Positions 14,902 through 23,756 of a stretch of 64,000 nt of DNA are shown here, piece by piece. The stretch is taken from NCBI RefSeq assembly GCF_003268655.1, contig NZ_CP029642.1:1364001-1428000 (forward strand), read 5' to 3'. Position 1 is the first letter of the stretch; the number at the start of each line of letters is the position of its first letter. The DNA is from Arthrobacter dokdonellae. Its GTDB lineage: Bacteria; Actinomycetota; Actinomycetes; Actinomycetales; Micrococcaceae. Position numbers and translations under genes: made by a program. The notes below the pieces were generated by a model, which was not told the origin of the DNA, ran no database searches, and saw nothing but the letters and a program-made list of their open reading frames with translations.

Positions 14902-15826
14902 CGTCCTGCCGCGCCTTGCTTTGGGTCTCGGGAAGATCGGCCAGGGCCTGCCCGATCTGGTACCAGGACACGGCGGCCAGGGCGCGGTTGGTATGCAGGT
15001 AGTACGGGAAGGCGACCAGGCCCACCGACAGGGCCCAAGCCCGCCCGCGCGCCCAGGTGCCGTCGTCGGCCTTCATTTCCGCACGGAACACCTGCCGCTC
15101 CGCCGGGCCGAACAGGTTCCAGGCCACCATCAGGTCGACGGCGGGATCGCCCACGGCCAGCCCGCCCCAATCCAGGACGCTCTTGAGCCGGCCGTGTTTC
15201 ACCAGAAGGTTGCCGGGGTGGAGGTCGGTGTGGATCCAGGTGGGCGGCCCGGTCCCCTCGGGCGCCTCCATGGCCGCGTCCCACGCCCGGTGGAGCGCTG
15301 CGGTGTCGAAGTGGTCCCCGCACCTGCCGATGGCCGCCCGGGTTTCCGCCTCCCGCGGCTGCACGGCCCTGTCGCCCCGGTAGGAAAGCAGTTCGTGAGA
15401 CGCGGAGGGCGGCACCACGCTGTGCAGCGCGCGGACAAACCGTGCCACGTCCACAGCGAGGGCGGCGGGAAACGGGCCGTCCGGCGCCGGATTGCTGCCC
15501 TCGATCCAGCGCGAAATCAGCCACTTGAACGGATACGATTCCGTGGGCCTGCCAATCCCCACCGGTGCCGGGATGAGGGCGGGCAGCATGGGGGCCAACC
15601 GCGGCGCGTGGACCAGCTCCCGCTCCAGCGACGTGGCGGCGCCGGGCGTGCGCGGCAGCCTGACGCCAAAGTGCCCGTTCAGGATGAACATGACGTTGTC
15701 CGTGCCGGCCGGGTACACAGGCTCCAGCGAGTTGCCCGCCCACACCGGAAACTGGTCCGCGATCATGGCCGCCACCCGGTCCGTGTCGATGTCCACCTCG
15801 TCCACGTGCAGCTTTTCGATCAGCAT
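14873..15826 (-). CDS. APH-family phosphotransferase
   Basis: This 317-residue protein has the aminoglycoside-phosphotransferase/choline-kinase fold. The Brenner motif HTDLHPGNLL (199-208) carries catalytic D201 and N206, and the Mg-binding D219 is in VLDWGG. A nucleotide-loop region near 40-56 (GTDNVMFILNGHFGVRL) is also present. Such proteins phosphorylate small-molecule hydroxyls (aminoglycosides, macrolides, sugars, choline). The substrate cannot be told, and a resistance role should not be assumed. The ATG at 15826 gives the MLIEKLHVDE start; longer in-frame extensions are unlike the family. Confidence 0.85.
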   Translation of the reverse strand: MLIEKLHVDEVDIDTDRVAAMIADQFPVWAGNSLEPVYPAGTDNVMFILNGHFGVRLPRTPGAATSLERELVHAPRLAPMLPALIPAPVGIGRPTESYPFKWLISRWIEGSNPAPDGPFPAALAVDVARFVRALHSVVPPSASHELLSYRGDRAVQPREAETRAAIGRCGDHFDTAALHRAWDAAMEAPEGTGPPTWIHTDLHPGNLLVKHGRLKSVLDWGGLAVGDPAVDLMVAWNLFGPAERQVFRAEMKADDGTWARGRAWALSVGLVAFPYYLHTNRALAAVSWYQIGQALADLPETQSKARQDVSAWRPPPA

Positions 15827-15884
15827 GGGACCACGGTACCGTGCGGGTACGACGCCGGGGCTGCCGCGATTTGGGCGGGCCCGG

Positions 15885-16571
15885 CTACACGGCCTGCTGC
15901 CTGCGCACCATCTCGCCGATCCAGATGGGCGCAAACGGCGACGTGCAGTTCGGCGGGGTCGGGTAGTCCTTGAGGACCCCGAGGCGCTCGCCGATGTCGA
16001 TGGCGCGGGACCGGTGCTCGGGGAATTCGATCCCGATCTGGGCCAGACAGGTGTTCATGGCCCACTGCAGCCGCTCCGGGGCGTCCTGCATCTGGGCTTC
16101 GATGAGGTCCAGCAGCCCCGCAAGGTCGAGGCCCTCGGGTTTCTTGACGACGCGTTCGCTGGTCAGCGCCCAGCCGGCGCTCGCCACCACCGGATCCGGA
16201 TCGGCAAACCAGGCCAGGCGCAGCGCTTCGGCGTGCGCGCTTTTCTTCACCACATAGTTCACGAACCAGTCGTTGACCTTCGGGATCCGTGCCTGGCGCA
16301 GCATGGCGTCCAAATCGTCGCGGCCGAATTCCTTCGGGCGGCAGATCAGCAGGGCCACCAGCCGCGCCGCAGTGTCGCCCGTTGCCCACAGCTGGCGCGA
16401 GAGCTCCTGCTGGGTCTTCAGCCGCTTGGCGAGGGCACGCAGCTTGCCGAGGTTCACGCCGTGGTCGTCACCGTGTTTTTCATTGACAGCCCGCGCCTTG
16501 GGGTCGTCGAGGGCGGCCAGTTCGGCCATCACCTCGTCGACCGTCGTCTCAGCCGCATTCGTCCCCGCCAT
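15885..16571 (-). CDS. AlkD-like DNA alkylation repair / HEAT-repeat protein
   Basis: This 228-residue protein is all-helical and resembles the DNA alkylation-repair (AlkD) HEAT-like family, which excises or binds alkylated bases. Supporting segments are [18 protein letters not shown] near the start, helical repeats such as [11 protein letters not shown] and [12 protein letters not shown], and a C-terminal [13 protein letters not shown]. This last segment is seen in a subgroup of uncertain catalytic activity. It runs on the same strand as the phosphotransferase, 58 bp upstream of it. An AidB-like gene lies 7 kb away, but there is no operon link. Confidence 0.75.
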   Translation of the reverse strand: MAGTNAAETTVDEVMAELAALDDPKARAVNEKHGDDHGVNLGKLRALAKRLKTQQELSRQLWATGDTAARLVALLICRPKEFGRDDLDAMLRQARIPKVNDWFVNYVVKKSAHAEALRLAWFADPDPVVASAGWALTSERVVKKPEGLDLAGLLDLIEAQMQDAPERLQWAMNTCLAQIGIEFPEHRSRAIDIGERLGVLKDYPTPPNCTSPFAPIWIGEMVRRQQAV

Positions 16572-16685
16572 GGCCGCCTCCTGCCCGTCGTCCGTGGGAT
16601 TCAGCCTACTGGGAAAACACTGTCCGCGGGCGGCTGGCGGAGCGGGAGCGGGATTCGCTCACGCCTGGTGCCGAACGCCCTGAAC

Positions 16686-16756
16686 CTGCGCACGGCCGGG
16701 GCCCAATCCTGCGCCACTTCAGAAGTGGCGCAGGATTGGCCGCTAACGGTGCGCAG
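16686..16756. repeat. Near-perfect 37-bp palindrome with outer arms
   Basis: CCAATCCTGCGCCACTTC (16703-16720), one base, then its exact complement (16722-16739) form an 18-bp perfect stem. Outer arms CTGCGCAC (16686-16693) and GTGCGCAG (16749-16756) also pair. It occupies the 329-bp gap between the AlkD-like and moaA genes, which are transcribed divergently, so a terminator role is unlikely. A second small hairpin (16861-16882, GGGTCCGT/ACGGACCC) lies just before the moaA ribosome site. Confidence 0.7.
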
Positions 16757-16900
16757 CCTCAAAGTTGGCCGGGGCCGCCGCCAGCCCACCCGCAGCCCAA
16801 GCCGCGGCCGCGCTCCCAACCCTCGACGCCGCCGTCGTGCGGGCCTATGGTTGAAAGCAGGGGTCCGTCGCCGAACGGACCCGTGTTGGAGGGTTGGAAA

Positions 16901-17941
16901 ATGGCTGCCCCACTGCCGGTCGACACGCTGCAGCGTCCACTGCGGGACCTGCGCATTTCTGTCACGGACCGCTGCAACTTCCGCTGTGTCTACTGCATGC
17001 CCAAGGAGATCTTCGGCCGCGACTTTGTCTTCATGCCGCACGACCAGCTGCTCACCTTTGAGGAAATCACCACCCTGGCCCGCATCGCCATGGACCACGG
17101 CGTGCGCAAGATCAGGCTGACCGGCGGCGAACCGCTGCTGCGCAAGGGCATCGAGGACCTGGTGGCCATGCTGGCCGCGCTGCGCACCCCGGAAGGCGAG
17201 CCGCCGGACCTGGCCATGACCACCAACGGCTCCGTCCTCGCCCAAAAGGCGGAGGCGCTCAAGGCGGCCGGCCTGGACCGGGTCACGGTCTCCCTGGATT
17301 CCATGGACGACGCCGTTTTCCAGGCCATGAACGACGTCGCCTATCCCGTGGCGAAAGTCCTGCACGCCATCGACGCCGCGCAGGCCGCGGGCTTGGGCCC
17401 GGTGAAGATCAACATGGTGGTCAAACGCGGGCTCAACGACCACAGCATTGTGGAGATGGCCCGGCACTTCCGCGGCACCGGGTTCATCCTGCGCTTCATC
17501 GAATTCATGGACGTGGGCCATTCCAACGGCTGGAAGATGGACCAGGTGGTCCCGAGCGCGGAAGTCATTGAGCGGATCAACACGGTGTTCCCGCTGGAAC
17601 CGCTGGAGGAGAACTACCGCGGCGAAACGGCGCAGCGGTGGCGGTACGCCGACGGCGCGGGGGAGATCGGCGCCATCTCCAGCGTCACCCGGGCGTTCTG
17701 CCGGGGCTGCACGCGGGCCCGGCTCTCCGCCGACGGCAAGCTCTTCACCTGCCTGTTCGCCACCACCGGCACCGACCTTCGCGCGCTGCTGCGCGGCGGA
17801 GCCTCCGATGCTGAACTGGCCGACGCGCTCGCGGCGCTCTGGGGCGCACGCTCGGACCGGTATTCGGAACTGCGCACCGCCGCCACCCCTGGGCTGCGGA
17901 AGCCGGGGGAAAGGATCGAGATGAGCTACATCGGCGGATAG
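16901..17941 (+). CDS. moaA: GTP 3',8-cyclase MoaA
   Basis: This is a 346-residue radical-SAM enzyme that, with MoaC, converts GTP to cyclic pyranopterin monophosphate, the first step of molybdenum cofactor synthesis. The N-terminal [4Fe-4S] motif is CNFRCVYC with C25, C29 and C32. TGGEPLLR follows, and the C-terminal cluster region is [21 protein letters not shown]. It ends in the Gly-Gly tail (YIGG) needed for activation. A GGAGGG ribosome site precedes the ATG. The other moa genes are not adjacent, but a molybdenum enzyme lies 2 kb downstream. Confidence 0.97.
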   Translation: MAAPLPVDTLQRPLRDLRISVTDRCNFRCVYCMPKEIFGRDFVFMPHDQLLTFEEITTLARIAMDHGVRKIRLTGGEPLLRKGIEDLVAMLAALRTPEGEPPDLAMTTNGSVLAQKAEALKAAGLDRVTVSLDSMDDAVFQAMNDVAYPVAKVLHAIDAAQAAGLGPVKINMVVKRGLNDHSIVEMARHFRGTGFILRFIEFMDVGHSNGWKMDQVVPSAEVIERINTVFPLEPLEENYRGETAQRWRYADGAGEIGAISSVTRAFCRGCTRARLSADGKLFTCLFATTGTDLRALLRGGASDAELADALAALWGARSDRYSELRTAATPGLRKPGERIEMSYIGG

Positions 17942-17954
17942 GCCTGGGCTGCGG

Positions 17955-17979
17955 GGATTTCGACAGGCTCAATCACCGA
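17955..17979. repeat. REP-like half element
   Basis: GGATTTCGACAGGCTCAATC followed by ACCG is the inverted half of the dispersed repeat seen at 8870-8899 and 23704-23726. It lies just after the moaA stop. Confidence 0.5.
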
Positions 17980-18095
17980 AACGCCGCGCCGCTCTGGCCA
18001 ACAGTCCCACAGCGGGTCTAGTGTAACGACGAACGTTTTACCAAAAATGAAAACGGGTTGCGCGGCCCTGGTGGCCGGGCGGAAATGAGGGAACC

Positions 18096-19643
18096 GTGGG
18101 CATCGCAATCACAGGCGCGGCAAGGGCGGTCCAGGCCACAGTCTTGGCCGCCGCGGACACCGCAAACTCTCCGTGGACCGGCCACGACACCCGGGTTTTG
18201 GTGGTCGCGGCCATTGGCATCGCCATCGTCGTGCTCCTCATTGTCTGGATCAAGATGCACGCGTTCCTGGCGTTGACCATCGGCTCCTTGTTTGTGGGCA
18301 TTGGTTCCGGAATCGCACTGAACAAGGTCACCGCCTCCTATGAGACGGGCGTGGGCGGCGTCCTCGGCTACGTCGGCGTCCTGATCGCGCTCGGCGCCAT
18401 GCTCGGCAAGCTGCTGGCCGATTCCGGCGGCGCCGACAAGGTGGTGGAAACGCTCCTGCGCGGCCGGCCCGCCACACTGCCCTGGAAAATGGCGCTGATC
18501 GCCGGCATCATCGGCATCCCGATGTTCTTCGAGATCGGACTGGTCCTGCTGATCCCCGTGGTCATGCTGGCGGTGCGCCGCAGCAACGGCCCCGCCATGC
18601 GCCTGGGGATCCCGGCACTGGCCGGCCTTTCCGTGCTGCACGGCTTCATCCCGCCGCACCCCGGCCCGCTGGCCGCCATCGGCATCCTCCACGCCAACGT
18701 CGGCGTCACGCTGGCCCTGGGCCTGATCGTCGCGATCCCCACGGTGATCGTGGCCGGACCGCTCTTTGGGGTCCTGGCGGCGCGCATGGTCCCCATCGGC
18801 GCGGCCGGTGCGGCGCTCGCCGTCACGGGAGGCACGACGGCGGACACCTTCAGTCCCGCTCCCCGCACCTCCCGCGGCGCCACCGCCTCCGGCAAGCGCG
18901 ACAACCGGTCCGCCCCCGGCAATGGCGGCAACGGTTCCGTGGGCCAGACGAGGGCCCAGGACCCCGACGCGACCGGCACGCCGTCGTTCGGGATCACGCT
19001 GATCACCCTCCTGTCGCCGCTGGTCCTCATGCTGATCAAGGCTGCCGCGGACGTGTGGATGTCAAAGACCAACCCCGTCCACCCGCTGCTGGACTTCATC
19101 GGCGACCCGGTGGTTGCCCTGACGGTTGCCGTCCTGCTGGCCATGGTCACCTTCGGCACCGGCGTGGGCTTTTCGGCGCAGGTCCTGACGAAGAAGATTG
19201 GCCAGAGCCTGCTGCCCATCGTGGGCGTCATGCTCATCGTGGGTGCCGGTGGAGGCTTCAAGCAGGTCCTGGTGGATGGCGGCACCGGCACGGCCATCGC
19301 CAAGATCGCGGTCGCTGCCAGCTTGTCCGTCCTGCTGCTCGGCTGGATTGTGGCCGTGCTGATCCGCCTGGCCACCGGCTCCGCCACCGTGGCCACCGTC
19401 ACGGCCGCGGGCATCATCGCCCCACTGGCCAGCGGCCTGAGCCCGGTGCACCTGGCCCTGGTGGTGCTGGCCGTGGGCGCCGGTTCCTTGTTCTTCTCCC
19501 ACGTCAACGATGCCGGGTTCTGGCTGGTCAAGGAATACTTCGGCCTGACGGTAGGCCAGACCATCAAGACCTGGTCCGTCATGGAAACCATCATCTCGAT
19601 CATGGGCCTGCTGCTGACCTGGCTGCTGTTCTCCATCCTGTAG
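18096..19643 (+). CDS. GntP-family gluconate:H+ symporter
   Basis: This 515-residue permease of the gluconate transporter family has a GTG start with GAGGGA upstream. Family marks include the GIPMFFEIGLVLLIP region, LHGFIPPHPGPLAA (180-193) and the C-terminal SLFFSHVNDAGFWLVKEYF. Family members are usually about 440-450 residues. The excess is an N-terminal stretch and a charged, Gly/Pro-rich cytoplasmic insert at about 250-298. Gluconate kinase is not adjacent, so the sugar-acid substrate is assigned by family only. Confidence 0.92.
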   Translation: MGIAITGAARAVQATVLAAADTANSPWTGHDTRVLVVAAIGIAIVVLLIVWIKMHAFLALTIGSLFVGIGSGIALNKVTASYETGVGGVLGYVGVLIALGAMLGKLLADSGGADKVVETLLRGRPATLPWKMALIAGIIGIPMFFEIGLVLLIPVVMLAVRRSNGPAMRLGIPALAGLSVLHGFIPPHPGPLAAIGILHANVGVTLALGLIVAIPTVIVAGPLFGVLAARMVPIGAAGAALAVTGGTTADTFSPAPRTSRGATASGKRDNRSAPGNGGNGSVGQTRAQDPDATGTPSFGITLITLLSPLVLMLIKAAADVWMSKTNPVHPLLDFIGDPVVALTVAVLLAMVTFGTGVGFSAQVLTKKIGQSLLPIVGVMLIVGAGGGFKQVLVDGGTGTAIAKIAVAASLSVLLLGWIVAVLIRLATGSATVATVTAAGIIAPLASGLSPVHLALVVLAVGAGSLFFSHVNDAGFWLVKEYFGLTVGQTIKTWSVMETIISIMGLLLTWLLFSIL

Positions 19644-19730
19644 TCCACACTGGCGCAGTCCGGTGCCGGTGCCGGGGCCGGGAAGGGGCCGCGGCGCCGG
19701 GCCTGCTGCGAATGAAGACCGGACGTCCCA

Positions 19731-19746
19731 TGTGAGCTGCATCACC
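19731..19746 (+). promoter_or_regulatory. CRP/GlxR-type binding site
   Basis: TGTGAGCTGCATCACC matches TGTGAnnnnnnTCACA at nine of ten fixed positions. It lies about 175 bp upstream of the molybdenum oxidoreductase gene, in the 278-bp gap after the gluconate permease. Actinobacterial GlxR/Crp proteins use this consensus. Confidence 0.55.
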
Positions 19747-19921
19747 CACACCGTCCGTTGCCTTTGTCAACCCCCGGTGATAGACCGGAGGGTAGCATTC
19801 AATTCACGCCCGGCGGCGTGCGGTTGCAGCACAACCTGCGCGAAGCAGTGCGTGGATCCGGAGTGACCGGTCCGCCCTTCGCTCTGGAGAGCTCATTCTT
19901 CAACAGAAGGTTGTGTGTGCC

Positions 19922-22237
19922 ATGGGCAGCAAGCCCCCAGTCCAGGATGACTCAGACGTTGACTTGACAGTCAGCAAGCCCAAGCGGTCGGCCGCAGGGA
20001 TCCCCAGTTTGACGGAATCGATGCCGCAGGCCGTGTCGGCCATGGGGCCGGAACGTACCCTCAAGACCCTGCTGGCTCTGAACCAGAAGGACGGATTTGA
20101 CTGCATGAGCTGTGCGTGGCCGGATCCACCGGAGCGCAAGACCGCGGAATTCTGTGAGAACGGCGCCAAGGCCGTCACCTGGGAGGCAGGGCTGCTCACG
20201 GTGCCCCGGGAATTCTGGGAAGCCAATTCGGTGTCCTCGATGCGGGAGCGCACCGAATACTGGTTGGGCCAGCAGGGCCGGCTCGTGGATCCGGTCTACA
20301 AGCCGGCCGGGTCCGACCATTACCAGCCCGTCAGCTGGGACAACGCGTTCCGGATTGTGGCCCGGGAACTTCACGCCCTCGAATCGCCCGACGAGGCCGT
20401 GTTCTACACCAGCGGACGCACCAGCAACGAGACCGCGTTCCAATACCAGCTCTTTGCCCGGGCCTTCGGCACGAACAACCTGCCGGACTGCTCCAACATG
20501 TGCCACGAGTCCACGGGGCTGGCCATGGGGGAGACCATCGGCGTGGGCAAGAGCGCCATTTCCTACGAGGACTTTGCGAAGTCGGACCTGATCATCATCA
20601 TGGGCCAAAACCCGGGAACCTGCCATCCGCGCATGCTGACCGCGCTGGAGGAAGCCAAGAGGGCAGGCGCCGAAATTGTGGCCATCAACCCGCTGCCGGA
20701 GGCGGGGCTGATCAACTTCAAGAACCCGCAACGGCCGCGCGGACTGGTGGGCAAGGGCACGGACCTGGCGAACCAGTTCCTGCAGATCCGGCTGGCCGGC
20801 GACATGGCCCTCATGCAGGCCGTGGCCAAGCGGGTTTTCCGGGCCGAGGCCGCCGCACCGGGCGCCGTGCTGGACCACGCATTCCTCGAGGAGCACTGTC
20901 AGGGGCTGGAGGAGTACCGGGCCCACATCGAGCAGGTCGACGACCAGGCGGTCATGGCGGCCACCGGGCTGCGGACGGCCGAAATCGACGAGCTTGCCGC
21001 CCGCTACCTGAAAGCGGACAAGGTGATCGTCACCTGGGCCATGGGCCTGACCCAGCACAAGAAGGCCGTGCCGACCATCAAGGAAATCATCAACCTGCTC
21101 CTGCTGCGCGGCAATATCGGCAAGCCCGGCGCCGGCCCGTCGCCGATCCGCGGCCACAGCAACGTCCAGGGGGACAGGACCATGGGCATCTGGGAGCAGA
21201 TGCCGCCGGCGTTCCTGGACGCGCTGGGCAAGGAATTCAACTTCGACCCGCCGCGGGCGAACGGTGCGGACGCCGTCCAGAGCATCCGCGACATGCGCGA
21301 CGGCAAGCTGAAGGTCTTCGTCGCCATGGGCGGGAACCTGGTGGGCGCCATCTCCGACACCGCCGTCGCGGAGGCCGCGCTGCAAAAGACGACGCTCTCC
21401 GTCCAGGTTTCCACCAAGCTGAACCGGTCCCACGCGTTCACGGGGGAGCAGGCCCTGATCCTGCCCACCATGGGCCGCACCGAAATTGACCGGCAGGCCT
21501 CCGGCGAGCAGTTCGTCACCGTCGAGGACACGGTCTGCGCCGTCCACGCCTCCTATGGCAAGGTGGAGCCGGTCGGCGACAACCTGCTCTCCGAGATGGC
21601 CATTGTCAGCCGCCTGGCCCGGGCAGCCCTCGGCAACGACCATCCCATCGACTGGGCAGGCTTCGAGGCCAACTACGACACCATCCGCGAGCACATCGGG
21701 CACGTCTGCAAGGGCTGCGAGGACTACAACGCCAAGGTCCGCCGACTGGGCGGATTCGTCCTGCCGCACCCGCCGCGGGACAGCCGCACCTTCCCCACGC
21801 CGTCCGGCAAGGCGGTCTTCACGGTCAGCGAACTCGAGACCGTCCAGGTGCCCGAAGGCCGGCTGCTGCTGCAGACGGTCCGCGCGCACGACCAGTTCAA
21901 CACCACCACGTACAGCCTCAACGACAGGTACCGCGGGATCAAGAAGGGCCGCCACGTCCTTTTCGTGAACCCGTCCGACCTGGCCGAGCTGGGCATCGCC
22001 GATGGCAGCTTCGTGGACGTCCACAGCGAGGCGCCCGACGGCGTTGACCGCGTGCTGCCCCAGCAGCGCATCGTCGGCTACCCCACCGCGCGCGGCTGCG
22101 TTGCCGCGTACTTCCCCGAAGCAAACGTGCTTGTCTCCCTGGATGAAACAGCGGAAGGGTCCAACACCCCGGTGTCCAAGTCCGTCGTCGTACGTTTGGA
22201 AAAAGCCGCGGCGCCTGCCTACGCCACTGCCCATTGA
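19922..22237 (+). CDS. FdhF/YdeP-family molybdopterin oxidoreductase
   Basis: This 771-residue enzyme belongs to the formate-dehydrogenase-H-like YdeP branch of bis-MGD oxidoreductases. Marks are GFDCMSCAWPDP and EFCENGAKAVTWE near 50-80, TSGRTSNETAFQYQ, the DCSNMCHESTGLAM segment that carries candidate metal-ligand cysteines, and the C-terminal molybdopterin dinucleotide-binding domain (TVRAHDQFNTTTY, DRYRGIKKGR). No NAD-binding or iron-sulfur partner subunit is adjacent, which is typical of this branch, whose physiological substrate is uncertain. The ATG at 19922 is preceded by AGAAGG; a GTG three codons earlier is possible. A GlxR/CRP-like box lies upstream, and moaA 2 kb away supplies the cofactor pathway. 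Confidence 0.92.
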   Translation: MGSKPPVQDDSDVDLTVSKPKRSAAGIPSLTESMPQAVSAMGPERTLKTLLALNQKDGFDCMSCAWPDPPERKTAEFCENGAKAVTWEAGLLTVPREFWEANSVSSMRERTEYWLGQQGRLVDPVYKPAGSDHYQPVSWDNAFRIVARELHALESPDEAVFYTSGRTSNETAFQYQLFARAFGTNNLPDCSNMCHESTGLAMGETIGVGKSAISYEDFAKSDLIIIMGQNPGTCHPRMLTALEEAKRAGAEIVAINPLPEAGLINFKNPQRPRGLVGKGTDLANQFLQIRLAGDMALMQAVAKRVFRAEAAAPGAVLDHAFLEEHCQGLEEYRAHIEQVDDQAVMAATGLRTAEIDELAARYLKADKVIVTWAMGLTQHKKAVPTIKEIINLLLLRGNIGKPGAGPSPIRGHSNVQGDRTMGIWEQMPPAFLDALGKEFNFDPPRANGADAVQSIRDMRDGKLKVFVAMGGNLVGAISDTAVAEAALQKTTLSVQVSTKLNRSHAFTGEQALILPTMGRTEIDRQASGEQFVTVEDTVCAVHASYGKVEPVGDNLLSEMAIVSRLARAALGNDHPIDWAGFEANYDTIREHIGHVCKGCEDYNAKVRRLGGFVLPHPPRDSRTFPTPSGKAVFTVSELETVQVPEGRLLLQTVRAHDQFNTTTYSLNDRYRGIKKGRHVLFVNPSDLAELGIADGSFVDVHSEAPDGVDRVLPQQRIVGYPTARGCVAAYFPEANVLVSLDETAEGSNTPVSKSVVVRLEKAAAPAYATAH

Positions 22238-22323
22238 GGTTGTCCACGGGGGACTGAGGAAGTGCATGCCTATGAACCTGCCGGAATGACACTCGTTAGT
22301 CAGAAAAGCAAAGGAGTAGGGCA

Positions 22324-22908
22324 ATGAACTTGGTGTTTGCGACGTCGGCATTTGCTCCGCTGGCGTTGGGGTTTTTTGGTTTGGGGACCGGGTACTTGAT
22401 CTACGGTCCCGAGGAGTTGTTTCACTGGCCCAAGCGGAATGAATCCGTGGACAAATCGACCGGTGTCTGGGGCATCTGGCTGCCGGGATTCTGCCAGTTC
22501 GTCACGGGCATCATCCTTTTCGTCGGCCTGACGTGGTTCCAGGTGTTCAAAGACGCGCCGCTGTACATGGCCGCGCTGGCGTTCTCCGCTTACGGCATCC
22601 ACTGGTTCGCGCTGGGCTTCAACCGCTGGCAGGGCGTGGACCCCCGCACCAACGCCGGGATGTCCGTCGCCTACACCATCATTTCGGTCCTGGGCATCGT
22701 CGTGTTCTTCTCCGCGGGCGACTGGCCGGTGGGACTGCTGTTTGTGGGGCTGACGTTGATCTACATCAGCGACTTCTTCCACAGCATCGGGCAGGCCTGG
22801 GGCGAGCGGTCGCTGGGGCTGTGGCACCTGGTCACCGGCCTGTGGCTGATGTACCTGACCTTCGCCACGGGCCTAAACTTCTCCTTGGGGATGAAGCTGC
22901 CGCTGTAA
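22324..22908 (+). CDS. Six-helix membrane protein, GPR1/FUN34/YaaH-like layout
   Basis: This 194-residue integral membrane protein has six predicted helices and opens with APLALGFFGLGTGYLIYGPEELF. That is reminiscent of the N-terminal NPAPLGL helix of acetate/succinate channels of the GPR1/FUN34/YaaH group. Later segments are YGIHWFALGFNRWQG and GLWHLVTGLWLMYLTFA. AAGGAG precedes the ATG. It follows the molybdenum oxidoreductase by 87 bp on the same strand, so the two may be cotranscribed and the protein may move a small carboxylate. The family assignment is tentative. Confidence 0.65.
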   Translation: MNLVFATSAFAPLALGFFGLGTGYLIYGPEELFHWPKRNESVDKSTGVWGIWLPGFCQFVTGIILFVGLTWFQVFKDAPLYMAALAFSAYGIHWFALGFNRWQGVDPRTNAGMSVAYTIISVLGIVVFFSAGDWPVGLLFVGLTLIYISDFFHSIGQAWGERSLGLWHLVTGLWLMYLTFATGLNFSLGMKLPL

Positions 22909-22912
22909 AGGC

Positions 22913-22936
22913 GGTGGTCGAGCCTGTCGAGGCCCG
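22913..22936. repeat. REP-like half element
   Basis: GGTGGTCGAGCCTGTCGAGG is the forward half of the dispersed repeat, placed four bases after the membrane-protein stop. The inverted half is missing. Confidence 0.5.
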
Positions 22937-22979
22937 GGGCCGTCCTTAGCGAACCAACTATCCGAAAGCGGGGTTGCCG

Positions 22980-23654
22980 GTGGACATCGTGCTGGTGCAT
23001 GAGCTGTGGTCAGACGGCTCCAGCTGGTTGCGTGTCATCGCCGGGCTGCGCGCGCTGGGCCACTCCCCGGTGGCCGCCCAGCTGGGTCTTGAGTCGTTCG
23101 ACGACGACGTGGCCAGCGTGCGCCGCACCCTCGCCACCGTGGCGGGGCCGGTGCTGCTCGTCGGCTGGTCCTACGGCGGGGCCGTCATTGGGGAAGCGGC
23201 CCGGGATGCCAGTAACGTCAAGGCCCTGGCCTACGTGGCCGCCTTTGCCCCTGCCGAGGGAGAATCGGTCAGCGAACTGTCCCGGCGGCGCCCTGGCAGC
23301 TTGATTCCGCAGCACGTGGTCGTCGCCGGCGACTACACCTACATTGACAGGGCGCACTTCGGCGAGGTGATCGCGGCCGAACTCCCCGCCGAAAGCGCCG
23401 CCATTGGCGCGTCGGTGCAAAAGCTGACGCGCATCGGCCTGGACAGGACCGCGGTGGGGCGCCCGGCGTGGCTGGACCTGCCGTCCCATTACCTGCTCAC
23501 CACCGCCGACCGCGCCGTGCCGCCCGCATTGCAGCGGGAAATGGCGGACCGGATGGGTGCCGCGGTGACTGAGATCGACTCCAGCCACGCACCGGTACTG
23601 ACCCGTCCGAACGAGGTGGCCGCCTTTCTGGACAAGGCTTGCGCCAGTGCCTGA
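22980..23654 (+). CDS. Alpha/beta hydrolase
   Basis: This 224-residue alpha/beta-fold hydrolase is of the small esterase/RsbQ-like type. Strand and oxyanion region IVLVHELWSDGSSW is followed by the nucleophile elbow GWSYGG with Ser64, an Asp candidate in LLTTADRAVPP and a His in SSHAPVLTRP, so the triad looks complete. The substrate is unknown. The start is uncertain between TTG at 22974 and GTG at 22980; the latter gives a sequence beginning directly at the first strand. Confidence 0.8.
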   Translation: MDIVLVHELWSDGSSWLRVIAGLRALGHSPVAAQLGLESFDDDVASVRRTLATVAGPVLLVGWSYGGAVIGEAARDASNVKALAYVAAFAPAEGESVSELSRRRPGSLIPQHVVVAGDYTYIDRAHFGEVIAAELPAESAAIGASVQKLTRIGLDRTAVGRPAWLDLPSHYLLTTADRAVPPALQREMADRMGAAVTEIDSSHAPVLTRPNEVAAFLDKACASA

Positions 23655-23663
23655 GCCTGTCCG

Positions 23664-23726
23664 GGGGTCGAGCAGCGAATTCTGCGAGCGCGTCGAGACC
23701 CTGATTTCGACAAGCTGAATCACCGT
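23664..23726. repeat. REP-like element with both halves
   Basis: GGGGTCGAGCAGCG, then GCGAGCGCGTCGAGACC, then the inverted partner ATTTCGACAAGCTGAATC and ACCG. It lies between the hydrolase stop and the AidB-like gene. Confidence 0.55.
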
Positions 23727-23756
23727 GCCGGCGGCCCGCCGGCGTAGCCTGTAGCC

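Noticed and set aside
14873..15826. Aminoglycoside resistance gene
   Set aside because: Only the general phosphotransferase fold is supported; nothing links it to a drug substrate or a resistance context.
19952..22351. 799-codon minus-strand frame opposite the molybdenum oxidoreductase
   Set aside because: Antisense shadow of a highly conserved gene with G/C-rich third positions.
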